Of a stretch of 64,000 bases of DNA, positions 32,724 through 40,780 are shown piece after piece. The position numbers and the translations under genes were made by a program. The notes under the pieces were generated by a model. That model was not told the DNA's origin. It saw nothing but the letters and a program-made list of their open reading frames with translations, and searched no databases. The stretch comes from Prevotella sp. UBA1705 (GTDB taxonomy: Bacteria > Bacteroidota > Bacteroidia > Bacteroidales > Bacteroidaceae). The number at the start of each line of letters is the position of its first letter. Within the stretch, counting starts at the first letter, position 1. The stretch is from positions 16,730 to 80,729 of the forward strand of contig DCJH01000067.1 of assembly GCA_002317385.1 (NCBI GenBank), read 5' to 3'.

Positions 32724-33913
32724 GCAGTGACTTCAACTAATTTGAAAATTCTCTTACGGTTAGTAATAGCAAGATACAATACTGTGCCAATCGTCGCAAA
32801 CAACATAAATGCAAAGACAATGACGATCTTGGGAGTGTTACTATGCTTGATAGGAACTGTCGCTTGTACTATCTCTGTGAATACAGGCGTCTTTTCCTGA
32901 AGCTTTGCAAGAGACAGTTGGAGTTGTTGAACACATTGTGTGTATATGTTGTATTGCAGCTGCATTTCATTTTCAAGGTCTTCTTGCTGTGACTGATATG
33001 TCTGAAGCACGGTCTCTTGGTGGGCATCTGCATATGAAGCATATTTTCTACGTGCTTCGTCGTAACGTCGTTTTGCCTCATCATAGAGCTGCCTTACGTA
33101 GGCTACATTATTGCGGGCTTTTCTCGTTCGGTATTCTTTGATGAAATTCTGGAGGCGTACTTTCACAGAATCTGTCATGGTTTTTGCGACGACAGGGTCT
33201 TGGTCTTTTACCTGAATAGTGATGACACTTGTCTTTTTGTCAACGCTACACGTGATATTGCCACTAATACCATTCGCTATGTCTGCCTCTTTCTTTGTTA
33301 GTCGAAACGTATCAACTTTATTGGTTTGTCTGGCACCTCCCCCTGTTGGATCCTCGGTGTTCAGCTTGCTCAAGAGTTTCTCCTTCCATTGATTCCAGAA
33401 GGCGGCTTTTTGATGCTTGCTCAGATAGTCATAATAGGTGGTTGTCAGAGAGTTGTCTTTTGTGGTTACTTTCACGCCAAACAAGCTTACAATGAACTTG
33501 TTAGAACTGACAACGTCTGGATATATCTCAGGGTAGATGGCATCTTCGCCGTCGCCAAACTTCATGTCTACGCCCACCATCGAGGCCAGTGAAGAGATGT
33601 TTGAAGATAGTCCACTATTAGAGGCTTCTGGAGCTAAGGATAGCTCCGAAGTATAGACTTTAGGAATCTGAAATGAACAGAACGCTCCCAGCAGTCCGAA
33701 AACTAATGCAATGGTCAGTATCAACCATTTTCGCTTGGCCAGTACTTGGATAAATGCAAAGGCATCGAAAGCTATCCTGTAGAAACTATTGGAAGAGGCG
33801 CCTTCCTGAGCATTAGCCTTTACAGGATCTGCGCTCTCTTCCTCCTTTTTCTTTTCATTCAGCATGGGAGCTTTGTCCATATCTTTTTCTTGTATGTTCA
33901 CAGTCTTATTCAT
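32720..33913 (-). CDS. Wzz-like polysaccharide chain-length determinant
   Basis: 397 residues from the ATG at 33913; the longer reading starts at a TTG. A charged cytoplasmic N-terminus (about 50 residues, KKKEEESADPVK) precedes helix 1 (KWLILTIALVFGLLGAFCSF). The Wzz start PKVYTSELSLAPEA follows, then a large periplasmic domain with a coiled coil (about 240-330, AKRRYDEARRKYASYADAHQETVLQTYQSQ). VVQATVPIKHSNTPK precedes helix 2. There is no kinase domain. It is the first A/T-rich gene of the cluster and lies 53 bp after the G/C-rich SLBB gene. Confidence 0.92.
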   Translation of the reverse strand: MNKTVNIQEKDMDKAPMLNEKKKEEESADPVKANAQEGASSNSFYRIAFDAFAFIQVLAKRKWLILTIALVFGLLGAFCSFQIPKVYTSELSLAPEASNSGLSSNISSLASMVGVDMKFGDGEDAIYPEIYPDVVSSNKFIVSLFGVKVTTKDNSLTTTYYDYLSKHQKAAFWNQWKEKLLSKLNTEDPTGGGARQTNKVDTFRLTKKEADIANGISGNITCSVDKKTSVITIQVKDQDPVVAKTMTDSVKVRLQNFIKEYRTRKARNNVAYVRQLYDEAKRRYDEARRKYASYADAHQETVLQTYQSQQEDLENEMQLQYNIYTQCVQQLQLSLAKLQEKTPVFTEIVQATVPIKHSNTPKIVIVFAFMLFATIGTVLYLAITNRKRIFKLVEVTA

Positions 33914-33966
33914 GATTGATATCCTCAAACAGCTATACTTCTGAAGAATATTTCACAACTTCACAA

Positions 33967-36561
33967 TTACTTTGTCACATTCGCTATCGTCGCAATCATC
34001 GCGGCGATGCTGGCCATACCGGTACCGAGACTCATGGTTTCGGCGATGCTCATCTTGCGGGAGATCTTGCTGGGAACGACGATCTCGCAGCCCGGTTGAA
34101 TCTTTGCGCCCTGGCTCACCTTACCCACCATGCCGTTCATATAGATGATATAGGCACCTCTCTTGCGGGCATTCTGGGAGAAGCCGCCGGCGGTGTTGAT
34201 GTAATACTTGGCGTTGCGGCCCTTCTCGTAGGCCACGGTGTTGGGATACATCACCGCGCCGTTGATCTTCACCGTAGCGGTATATTGCGGCAGGATGAGG
34301 CGGTCGCCGGCCCGCAGTATGACGTTGGCATCGCTGTTGGGATTGGCCATAGCCTTGTCGAGCTCGATACCCACGGGGAAGGTGTTGGGTATCTCGAACT
34401 TCTGCAGCTGGGTAGAGGTGGCCTGCTGACTCATCTGCTGGATGTTTCCGGCATTGTTGCTGCTGGCGGCCAGCTCGAGCAACTGCTGCTGCAACTGCTC
34501 CTGCTGCATCTTCAGGGCTGCCTGCATGCGGGCTTTCTCGGCCTCATTGGGCACGCGCTCCAGGCGGGCGCCCTTGATATAGGCCTGACCCGTGGCACCG
34601 CCAGCCATCTGGAGCAGGTCGGTGAGGCGGGCATTGCGCTTGGGCAGGGTATAGTTGCCGGCAAACATCACCTCGCCTTCTATCGAGACATTCTGCTGCT
34701 CGGAGTAGGCCGGACTCTTGCGGATGTACACTTCATCAAACGGCATGAGCACGAATCCGGGCTGCCCGTCGACCACGAAACCGTCTTTCAGGGCGAAACT
34801 ATAGGTCTTGGCGATGATGCTGTCGGTGGTGAGGGCTTTCGGATTGTTCACTCTGCGGGCCACATCTACCTTGACCGTCGAGGCCGTCTCCTTCAGACCA
34901 CCGGCCTGAAGCACGAAGTCTTCGAGGGTTTCATTGTCTGCATACTTGTAGATTCCGGGATATTGCACCTCGCCGTGGATGGTGATGGTGCGCTCGGTCA
35001 TGGCCACATCTTTGCTCGGGATGAAGAGCACGTCGTTCTCTTTCAATGGGATGTCGGCCACCCGACCGCTCATGATGCCTTCCACATCAACGCTCACCAC
35101 CTCTAAAGTGCGGTCGGTCTTCATGCGGTGCATCACGGCTCGATTTGTGAAGGCGGCCTCGGTGAGTCCCTCGGCGTGCTGGATGAGCGTGCGAACGCTA
35201 TTGATGTTGTCGCCCAACTGGTACATACCCGGGCGGAACACGGCACCCTTCACCTCCACGGTGTTCTGATAGCGGGGCAGGATAGAGTCTACACTCACGC
35301 TGTCGCCGTCGGCAATGCGGAAGCTGCTCATGTCGAACTCCTCTACATTGAATACGGCATACTCGCGCCCTGTCTTGCGATTCACGCGCACGGCCTTGGT
35401 ATAGGCATCGCCGGCAAAGCCTCCGGCATAGCGCAGCAGGCTCTCAATGCTCTCGTTTTTCTTCATTTCGTAGAACATCGGGCGCTTCACTTTACCCGTG
35501 ATGTTCACCAGACAGTCGTAGGGGCCTACGATAATCACGTCACCATCGGCCAGTCTCACGTTGCCCGTCATCTTGCCATTGAGGATATAATCGTAGATGT
35601 CGCACATGCTCACCAGTCGGTTGTGGCGATAGATCTTGATGTTGCGCAGGGTTCCCAAGTCGTTGGTTCCGCCGGCCATATATAGTGCATGAAACACGCT
35701 GGCAAAGGCCGAGAGGGTGTATGTGCCCGGCGTCTTCACCTCACCCATTACGTTTATCGAGATGGTGCGGGTCTGACCGAGCGAAATCTTGATGTTGCTG
35801 CTCTGATAGCGGGCGCCGAGCATGCTGCGGATGCGGGCGTTGGCCTGTGCCACGGTGAGCCCACTCACCTGGATAGGACCGAAGTTCTCGATCACGATGT
35901 CGCCGTCGGGCGATACCGAAGTGTCGAAAGTCTTCTGCGAAGCACCATATACATCGATAATCACGGCATCGCCGGGCCCCAGCCTGTAGTTCTGCGGCGT
36001 GGCGATATTCATGGCCGGTTCAAAGGTCAGGTCCTTGTTGTTGAAGATGTCGCGGCCAAAGACCTTGTGGCGGTCCTTGTCCTTCTTTTCGAGCATCTGG
36101 CGCAACATCTGCAGCGAGTCGGCCGGAGTCATCATACCCAACTCGACCTGCATCTGCTGGAAGTCAGACCCGTTCTCGTCGTAGGTCTGGCTCCAGCGGG
36201 CATTGTCCTGTATGCGCTGCGAGGTGGTGGCATTGCGCAACTGCTCCTGCTGCTGCGTCTTCTGCTTGTCATAGTCCTTTCCGTTGTTGGTGCGCATGCG
36301 GTTGTCGGTGGTGGTCTTCTCGCTCACCGTCCCCAGTCCGGCACCGTTGGCCTGACGCTCATACTTCTTGCGCACGCGCCTTATCTGCGTGATGTCTACG
36401 CCGTTCTGCATCAGTTTGGTCACAATCTGCGCCTGCGATGTGCCCCGTGCCACCTCTTTCTGAACGAATTCGGCTACCTGGGAGTCGGTCATGCCACTTT
36501 GGGCCCACATGCCCGACGGGCACAGGACAACCAACATGATACCTATAATGAGTTTCTTCAT
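33967..36561 (-). CDS. SLBB-domain polysaccharide export protein (Wza-type)
   Basis: 864 residues, far longer than E. coli Wza (about 380). A signal peptide ends SGMWAQ. Residues 24-70 form a helix-turn segment (DSQVAEFVQKEVARGTSQAQIVTKLMQNGVDITQIRRVRKK). The Poly_export domain begins YRLGPGDAVIIDVYG near residue 190. Several SLBB beta-grasp modules follow (INVMGEVKTPGTYTL, VNITGKVKRPMFYE, VEVKGAVFRPGMYQLG, ITIHGEVQYPGIYKY, VSIEGEVMFAGNYTL, VKINGAVMYPNTVAY). A Gln-rich coiled segment interrupts the last two. A C-terminal hydrophobic stretch ends it. It forms or gates the outer-membrane export channel and heads the capsule operon. Its base composition is that of the core genome, unlike the genes downstream. 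Confidence 0.93.
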   Translation of the reverse strand: MKKLIIGIMLVVLCPSGMWAQSGMTDSQVAEFVQKEVARGTSQAQIVTKLMQNGVDITQIRRVRKKYERQANGAGLGTVSEKTTTDNRMRTNNGKDYDKQKTQQQEQLRNATTSQRIQDNARWSQTYDENGSDFQQMQVELGMMTPADSLQMLRQMLEKKDKDRHKVFGRDIFNNKDLTFEPAMNIATPQNYRLGPGDAVIIDVYGASQKTFDTSVSPDGDIVIENFGPIQVSGLTVAQANARIRSMLGARYQSSNIKISLGQTRTISINVMGEVKTPGTYTLSAFASVFHALYMAGGTNDLGTLRNIKIYRHNRLVSMCDIYDYILNGKMTGNVRLADGDVIIVGPYDCLVNITGKVKRPMFYEMKKNESIESLLRYAGGFAGDAYTKAVRVNRKTGREYAVFNVEEFDMSSFRIADGDSVSVDSILPRYQNTVEVKGAVFRPGMYQLGDNINSVRTLIQHAEGLTEAAFTNRAVMHRMKTDRTLEVVSVDVEGIMSGRVADIPLKENDVLFIPSKDVAMTERTITIHGEVQYPGIYKYADNETLEDFVLQAGGLKETASTVKVDVARRVNNPKALTTDSIIAKTYSFALKDGFVVDGQPGFVLMPFDEVYIRKSPAYSEQQNVSIEGEVMFAGNYTLPKRNARLTDLLQMAGGATGQAYIKGARLERVPNEAEKARMQAALKMQQEQLQQQLLELAASSNNAGNIQQMSQQATSTQLQKFEIPNTFPVGIELDKAMANPNSDANVILRAGDRLILPQYTATVKINGAVMYPNTVAYEKGRNAKYYINTAGGFSQNARKRGAYIIYMNGMVGKVSQGAKIQPGCEIVVPSKISRKMSIAETMSLGTGMASIAAMIATIANVTK

Positions 36562-36632
36562 TATGTTTCGGAAATATGTTTAAATGCTGTCAAAATAACT
36601 ATTTTTTCCTAAAATTATTGCTGTTTATACTG

Positions 36633-36640
36633 CAAAGTTA
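36633..36640 (-). promoter_or_regulatory. -7 box of the capsule operon
   Basis: Minus-strand TAACTTTG, 72 bp before the ATG of the SLBB gene. No TTTG is seen at -33. The same TAACTTTGC octamer precedes the sulfatase and DUF308 genes. No NusG/UpxY-type antiterminator gene is present at the head of the cluster. Confidence 0.55.
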
Positions 36641-36711
36641 CAATATTTTCGGGAAAAGACGGGCTAATGCGGTGGTTTCGTATGGAAAGAACCATGCTGC
36701 CCACCCTCCGC

Positions 36712-38256
36712 TCACTTGCTGAGCGGGGTGCGGGTGGGGTATTGGGCATTGTATTTTTTCAACTTCCGAAAGAGGCGTTTCTTGAGTTTGGCCGCCCGCT
36801 GAGGCTCTTTCTCTGCCAGGTTGTCTACCTCGCCGATGTCGCGCCTCACGTTGTAGAGCTCGGCCTTGTCGTATCGCCAGTAGTAGATGAGGTGGTAGTC
36901 GCCCTGCATAATGGATGAAGTGGGGCCGTAGCCGTCCTTCTCGCTGATGCCGGTAGTCCACAGATGTGGGTAGTGCCACACGATCTCGCGCTCCCGATGA
37001 AGCCCCGGGTTGCGCAGCAGGTCTACGAAACTTCGTCCGTCTACGTGCTGACTGGTCTTCGCATGCTTCACGCCCGCCATCTCGACAATGGTGGGATAGA
37101 AGTCTTCTATCATCACTCGGTTGTCGTTGGTGGTGCCGCCGCGGGTCACTCCGGGCCAGTAGACCAGCATCGGCTCGTGGATGCCGCCCTCGAGGGCCGA
37201 CCCCTTGCCGCCACGGGCAGGATAGTTTTGGTCGTAGTTGGCGCGCCCCTGACGGATGCTGATGGCCTGACCGCCGTTGTCCGACATAAATATAATGATG
37301 GTGTTGCGGGCCACCTCGGGACGGGCCTCCAGATAGTTCATGATGTCGCCCAGACTCTTGTCCATGCCCTCGATGAGCGCGGCATGGTTGATTTCCTGCC
37401 GGTTGAGCGGGGCTCGGAGCATGGCGTCGTAGGTGCCCTGGCCGTTGGCGTCCATATAGTTCTTCGTAAACCGCTCATCGGGACTATAGGGCGCGTGGAT
37501 GGCATAGTGCGACATGTAGAGGAAGAACGGCTGATGGTTGGCGATGGGGCGGTCGAGCGCCTTCAGCGCCTCGATGGTGAGCGCCTCGGTGAGGAATGTT
37601 CCCTTGGCGTAATATTGCTCCAGTCCGCTCACGTGGAAGTCGCCTTTGCCATAGTCTTCCTGCGCCAGATAGCTGGCCGGAGCACCGTTTGCCCCGCCCG
37701 CAATGTTCACTTCGAAGCCGAAGTTGATGGGATTCTCGCCTGCCGTGGTCTGCGCGCCGAAGTGGGCCTTGCCGCAGTGGATGGTGAAGTAGCCGTGGTC
37801 TTTCAGCACCTGGGGCAGGGCGGTGATGAGCGTAGACAGGTGTCGGTTGTGCAAGTCGCTCACGGTGTCGGGCTGTATGCCGTTGCAGTTCCAGTCGGGC
37901 GGCGTAATCTCGCGGTCCTTGGCATCGGTCTGCTCATTGTATTTTAGCGTCCAGTTGGTCACGCGGTGGCGTGCGGCGTTCATGCCCGAGAGCAGTGAGC
38001 AGCGCGACGGCGACGACACGGCACAGGCGTAGGCCTGCGTAAACTTCACGCCCTGGGCGGCCAGCCGCTCCATGTTGGGGGTGCGATAGCGCTCGTTGAG
38101 TAGAGTCTTTTCTTTGTAGAAGGGCACAGAGGTCTCCTGCCACCCCATGTCGTCTACCAGAAAAAGGATGATGTTGGGTCGGTTGGTGGTCTGCGCCTGA
38201 CAGATGGCGGCGGCTCCGGCGGCCACGCCAAATAATACGGTTACTCTCTTGTTCAT
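36712..38256 (-). CDS. Sulfatase, Ser-type (formylglycine-dependent)
   Basis: 514 residues. The signal peptide ends ICQAQ. RPNIILFLVDDMGW gives the metal-binding Asp35-Asp36. The modification motif reads SSPSR with Ser81 at the formylglycine position, so maturation needs the radical-SAM enzyme anSME, not encoded in this window. HCGKAHFG and MSDNGG supply the further metal and sulfate ligands. It hydrolyses sulfate esters, probably on host or plant glycans; the sulfatase subfamily cannot be assigned by eye. It stands alone with its own promoter box at 38311-38318. Confidence 0.93.
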   Translation of the reverse strand: MNKRVTVLFGVAAGAAAICQAQTTNRPNIILFLVDDMGWQETSVPFYKEKTLLNERYRTPNMERLAAQGVKFTQAYACAVSSPSRCSLLSGMNAARHRVTNWTLKYNEQTDAKDREITPPDWNCNGIQPDTVSDLHNRHLSTLITALPQVLKDHGYFTIHCGKAHFGAQTTAGENPINFGFEVNIAGGANGAPASYLAQEDYGKGDFHVSGLEQYYAKGTFLTEALTIEALKALDRPIANHQPFFLYMSHYAIHAPYSPDERFTKNYMDANGQGTYDAMLRAPLNRQEINHAALIEGMDKSLGDIMNYLEARPEVARNTIIIFMSDNGGQAISIRQGRANYDQNYPARGGKGSALEGGIHEPMLVYWPGVTRGGTTNDNRVMIEDFYPTIVEMAGVKHAKTSQHVDGRSFVDLLRNPGLHREREIVWHYPHLWTTGISEKDGYGPTSSIMQGDYHLIYYWRYDKAELYNVRRDIGEVDNLAEKEPQRAAKLKKRLFRKLKKYNAQYPTRTPLSK

Positions 38257-38310
38257 GAGTGGTTAGAATCGTTAAATTGTTTTGCGGTGATGTTTTTTCA
38301 TGTAAGTGCG

Positions 38311-38318
38311 CAAAGTTA
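38311..38318 (-). promoter_or_regulatory. -7 box of the sulfatase gene
   Basis: Minus-strand TAACTTTG, 55 bp before the ATG. There is no clear -33 TTTG. Confidence 0.5.
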
Positions 38319-38484
38319 TACATTTTTCTGCACTTCCCCGCATCTTTTCCAATTAATTAACGTGGCGGAACCGTGGCCTGCCGAGCACCTTGTCGTATTC
38401 CCGTTGGGTTGTTTCTTGGTCTCCCCAATGATATATTTTCGAGCCCCACAATCACCCAAGGAAACCAGCAACAGGGTAATCTGC

Positions 38485-38571
38485 ATGTCATTATGAAATG
38501 CGGAGCGTTTCTTATGTCATGGGCTCTGAGGCTGAGAAATATGTCATTATGAAAAGTTCTATGTCATTATG
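38485..38571. repeat. ATGTCATTATG direct repeats
   Basis: ATGTCATTATG occurs at 38485, 38541 and 38561 within an otherwise unremarkable gene-free stretch (38319-38617). Confidence 0.6.
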
Positions 38572-38617
38572 TTATCAAGCCGGAGAGGTTTTGCCATGCC
38601 AGGTGCTATGCCTTCCG

Positions 38618-38863
38618 GCGGTGCGGACATGCACGGGACATGTCCCTACAGAGCAATCATATAATCTGTTGTAACTTGTTGATAATCAAGGTAGGTGTAG
38701 ATACTTCTGAAATAAGGTACTAATCGCCTTTAGATTAGTACCTTATTGCCTTGCCGTAAGTACCTAATCGTCTTGCCTTTAGTACCTTGTTTCAGCGGGG
38801 GGCAGTATCGGATGGAAATGCGTGGGCTCAGTAGGGACATGCCCCGTGCATGTCCGCACCGCC
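38618..38863. mobile_element. 246-bp element with 33-bp terminal inverted repeats (MITE-like)
   Basis: The left arm 38618-38650 begins GGCGGTGCGGACATGCACGG and the right arm 38831-38863 is its inverse with one mismatch in 33. The interior (about 180 bp) carries no gene but holds a perfect 15-bp inverted repeat and related GTACC palindromes. The size and symmetry fit a non-autonomous miniature element. No target-site duplication could be recognised, so an immobile structured repeat remains possible. Confidence 0.55.
38711..38795. repeat. GGTACTAATC palindromic repeat cluster
   Basis: AATAAGGTACTAATC (38711-38725) and GATTAGTACCTTATT (38733-38747) are a perfect inverted repeat. AAGTACCTAATCG and TTTAGTACCTTGTTTCAG follow. 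These are the same units seen at 16586, 49639 and 62113. They lie inside the 246-bp inverted-repeat element. From 38864 to 39127 no gene is seen. Confidence 0.75.
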
Positions 38864-39127
38864 GCATGGCCCTCCACATCGATAGTCGTTCCACCCATTT
38901 TTCTTTCATTTTGCGCAGCCTTTGGTGTCCTTAATTCCTCGCTGTGCGAGGCTTAGTGTCCCTTAAAAGAGGGAGCTACACGTCTGAATATTTTGTGCCA
39001 TCTGTGGACAGCCCAGTTCTTTGTCCACAGAAAAACAGGAGAAACAATAGGCATGGCCGTCCCATTTGACCGCAGATAGCAGGTTGCTGAAGGGGCGGTG
39101 GCGAGTGCTTTGCCCATCTGTCGTTAC

Positions 39128-39184
39128 AAAAAACACCATGCGGCCTGCCACGTTCCGGGTATTCCGGAGTTGGTGGCAGGCCGC
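39128..39184 (-). terminator. Terminator of the pdxST operon
   Basis: GCGGCCTGCCAC (39140-39151) and GTGGCAGGCCGC (39173-39184) are perfect 12-bp arms with an inner CCGG/CCGG pair. On the minus strand the stem is followed by ATGGTGTTTTTTG. It lies 77 bp past the pdxT stop. Confidence 0.9.
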
Positions 39185-39261
39185 GAATGATTAATAAGAC
39201 AGTGAATATTCAATCTGTGGAGCGCTCCCTAACCCATAGCATGATGCGCTCCAGCAATGCG

Positions 39262-39804
39262 CTATCCGCACATTTTCAGGAAATATTCGTGTATACGGGT
39301 ATCCTCGTTGAGCTCGGGATGAAAAGAGGTGACGAGCTGTTTGTCCTGCCGTGCGGCCACGATATGGCCGTCGACGGTAGAGAGCACGTCGACGTCGGAG
39401 CCCACACCGGTGATATACGGCGCACGGATGAAGGTCATGGTAAACGGCCCGATGCCCTTGAAATCGTGGTGCGCCACAAAGCTTCCCAGCTGCCGGCCGT
39501 AGGCGTTGCGCTTCACGTCGATGTGCATGGTGCCGAGATGGCTGTGGTCGAGCATGATGAGCCCAGCGCAGGTACCGAATACCGGCAGACCTTTCTCGAT
39601 GGCTTCGGTCACCGGCTGCTGTAGTCCGAGCTCGCGGATGAGCCTGAGCATCGTGGTGCTCTCGCCTCCGGGGATGATGAGTCCGTCCTTGGGCTGCTGC
39701 CAGTCGGCCAGGTTGCGCACGAGAAACGACTCCACGCCCAGCCTCTCGAGCATCTGCTGGTGCTCGGCAAAGGCTCCTTGCAATGCCAATATCGCTATTC
39801 TCAT
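39262..39804 (-). CDS. pdxT: Pyridoxal 5'-phosphate synthase glutaminase subunit
   Basis: 180 residues. It hydrolyses glutamine and feeds ammonia to PdxS in the deoxyxylulose-5-phosphate-independent PLP synthase complex of the cytoplasm. The triad is complete: Cys79 in GTCAGL, His162 and Glu164 in SFHPEL. PGGESTT (46-52) forms the oxyanion region. Its start overlaps the pdxS stop by 4 bp, so the subunits are made together. Confidence 0.97.
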   Translation of the reverse strand: MRIAILALQGAFAEHQQMLERLGVESFLVRNLADWQQPKDGLIIPGGESTTMLRLIRELGLQQPVTEAIEKGLPVFGTCAGLIMLDHSHLGTMHIDVKRNAYGRQLGSFVAHHDFKGIGPFTMTFIRAPYITGVGSDVDVLSTVDGHIVAARQDKQLVTSFHPELNEDTRIHEYFLKMCG

Positions 39805-40673
39805 TTGCCGCGCTCTGCCATGAGGAGTTGAATCTCGCTCTCGTTGATGCCCACCATGGCCTCGCCCAGGTCCTCGCTCAGGGCGGCCAGCATCTCCGGT
39901 TTGTCGTAGTTGGTCACGGCCTTCACGATGGCCTGCGCGCGCTTCTCGGGGTTGCCGCTCTTGAAGATGCCGCTACCCACGAACACGCCCTCGGCTCCGA
40001 GCTGCATCATCAGGGCTGCGTCGGCAGGCGTGGCCACGCCACCGGCAGCGAAATTTACTACGGGCAGCTTACCGTTCTCGTGTACATACTGCACCAACTC
40101 ATAGGGCACGCGCAACTGTTTGGCTGCCTCGTAGAGCTCGTCGGTGCTCATCGACACCAGTCGGCGCATCTCACTCTGCATCATGCGCATGTGGCGCACG
40201 GCCTGAATCACGTCGCCCGTGCCCGGCTCACCCTTGGTGCGGATCATCGTGGCGCCCTCATTCACGCGGCGCAAGGCCTCGCCCAGGTCTTTGGCACCGC
40301 ATACGAACGGCACCTTGAACTGGCGCTTGTCAATGTGATACACGTCGTCGGCCGGAGAGAGCACCTCGCTCTCGTCGATATAGTCTATCTCGATGGCCTC
40401 CAATATCTGGGCCTCCACAAAGTGGCCGATGCGGCATTTGGCCATCACGGGGATGCTCACGGACTCCTGAATGCCCTTGATCATCTTGGGGTCGCTCATG
40501 CGCGACACGCCGCCAGCGGCACGGATGTCGGCCGGAATGCGCTCCAGCGCCATCACTGCACAGGCTCCTGCTGCCTCGGCTATGCGGGCCTGCTCGGGGG
40601 TTGTCACGTCCATGATTACACCGCCCTTGAGCATCTGTGCCAGGTTGCGGTTGAGAGTAGTTCTGTCTTCCAT
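39801..40673 (-). CDS. pdxS: Pyridoxal 5'-phosphate synthase lyase subunit
   Basis: 290 residues, usual size. It condenses ribose 5-phosphate, glyceraldehyde 3-phosphate and ammonia into PLP in a TIM-barrel dodecamer. GGVIMDVTTPEQARIAEAAGACAVMALERIPADIRAAGG is near invariant in the family. The Schiff-base Lys79 lies in PVMAKCRIGHF. MIRTKGEPGTGDV and NFAAGGVATPADAALMMQLGAEGVFVGSGIF form the phosphate site. It is preceded by a terminator-overlapped promoter (40707-40737) and, upstream on the same strand, by a ThiD/PdxK-like–AraC fusion that is its likely regulator. Confidence 0.98.
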   Translation of the reverse strand: MEDRTTLNRNLAQMLKGGVIMDVTTPEQARIAEAAGACAVMALERIPADIRAAGGVSRMSDPKMIKGIQESVSIPVMAKCRIGHFVEAQILEAIEIDYIDESEVLSPADDVYHIDKRQFKVPFVCGAKDLGEALRRVNEGATMIRTKGEPGTGDVIQAVRHMRMMQSEMRRLVSMSTDELYEAAKQLRVPYELVQYVHENGKLPVVNFAAGGVATPADAALMMQLGAEGVFVGSGIFKSGNPEKRAQAIVKAVTNYDKPEMLAALSEDLGEAMVGINESEIQLLMAERGK

Positions 40674-40706
40674 TTGTCTTGTGTTTAAGTTTTATATTTT
40701 ATGCCA

Positions 40707-40737
40707 CAAAACTATATATAAAAAAAGGAACGGGAAA
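40707..40737 (-). promoter_or_regulatory. Promoter of pdxST
   Basis: Minus strand TTTC (40737-40734), 19 bp, TAGTTTTG (40714-40707). The -33 box lies inside the terminator hairpin of the upstream fusion gene. A weak -33 box fits an activator-dependent promoter. Confidence 0.55.
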
Positions 40738-40749
40738 GCGTCCGTTCCT
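40719..40749 (-). terminator. Terminator of the kinase-like/AraC fusion gene
   Basis: On the minus strand AGGAACG (40749-40743) pairs with CGTTCCT (40732-40726), followed by TTTTTTATATA. It separates the regulator transcript from pdxST. Confidence 0.75.
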
Positions 40750-40780
40750 ATATCGTAAAATATTGTTCTGAAAAACACAA

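Noticed and set aside
21835..36561. Bacteroides-type phase-variable capsule control (invertible promoter, UpxY/UpxZ)
   Set aside because: No UpxY/UpxZ-type genes and no inverted repeats flanking the operon promoter were seen.
38963..39151. 62-residue minus-strand frame with a CFSCF segment
   Set aside because: It runs into the pdxT terminator arm and has no start signal or recognisable family; TGTGGACA/TGTCCACA words inside are not a cluster of consensus DnaA boxes.
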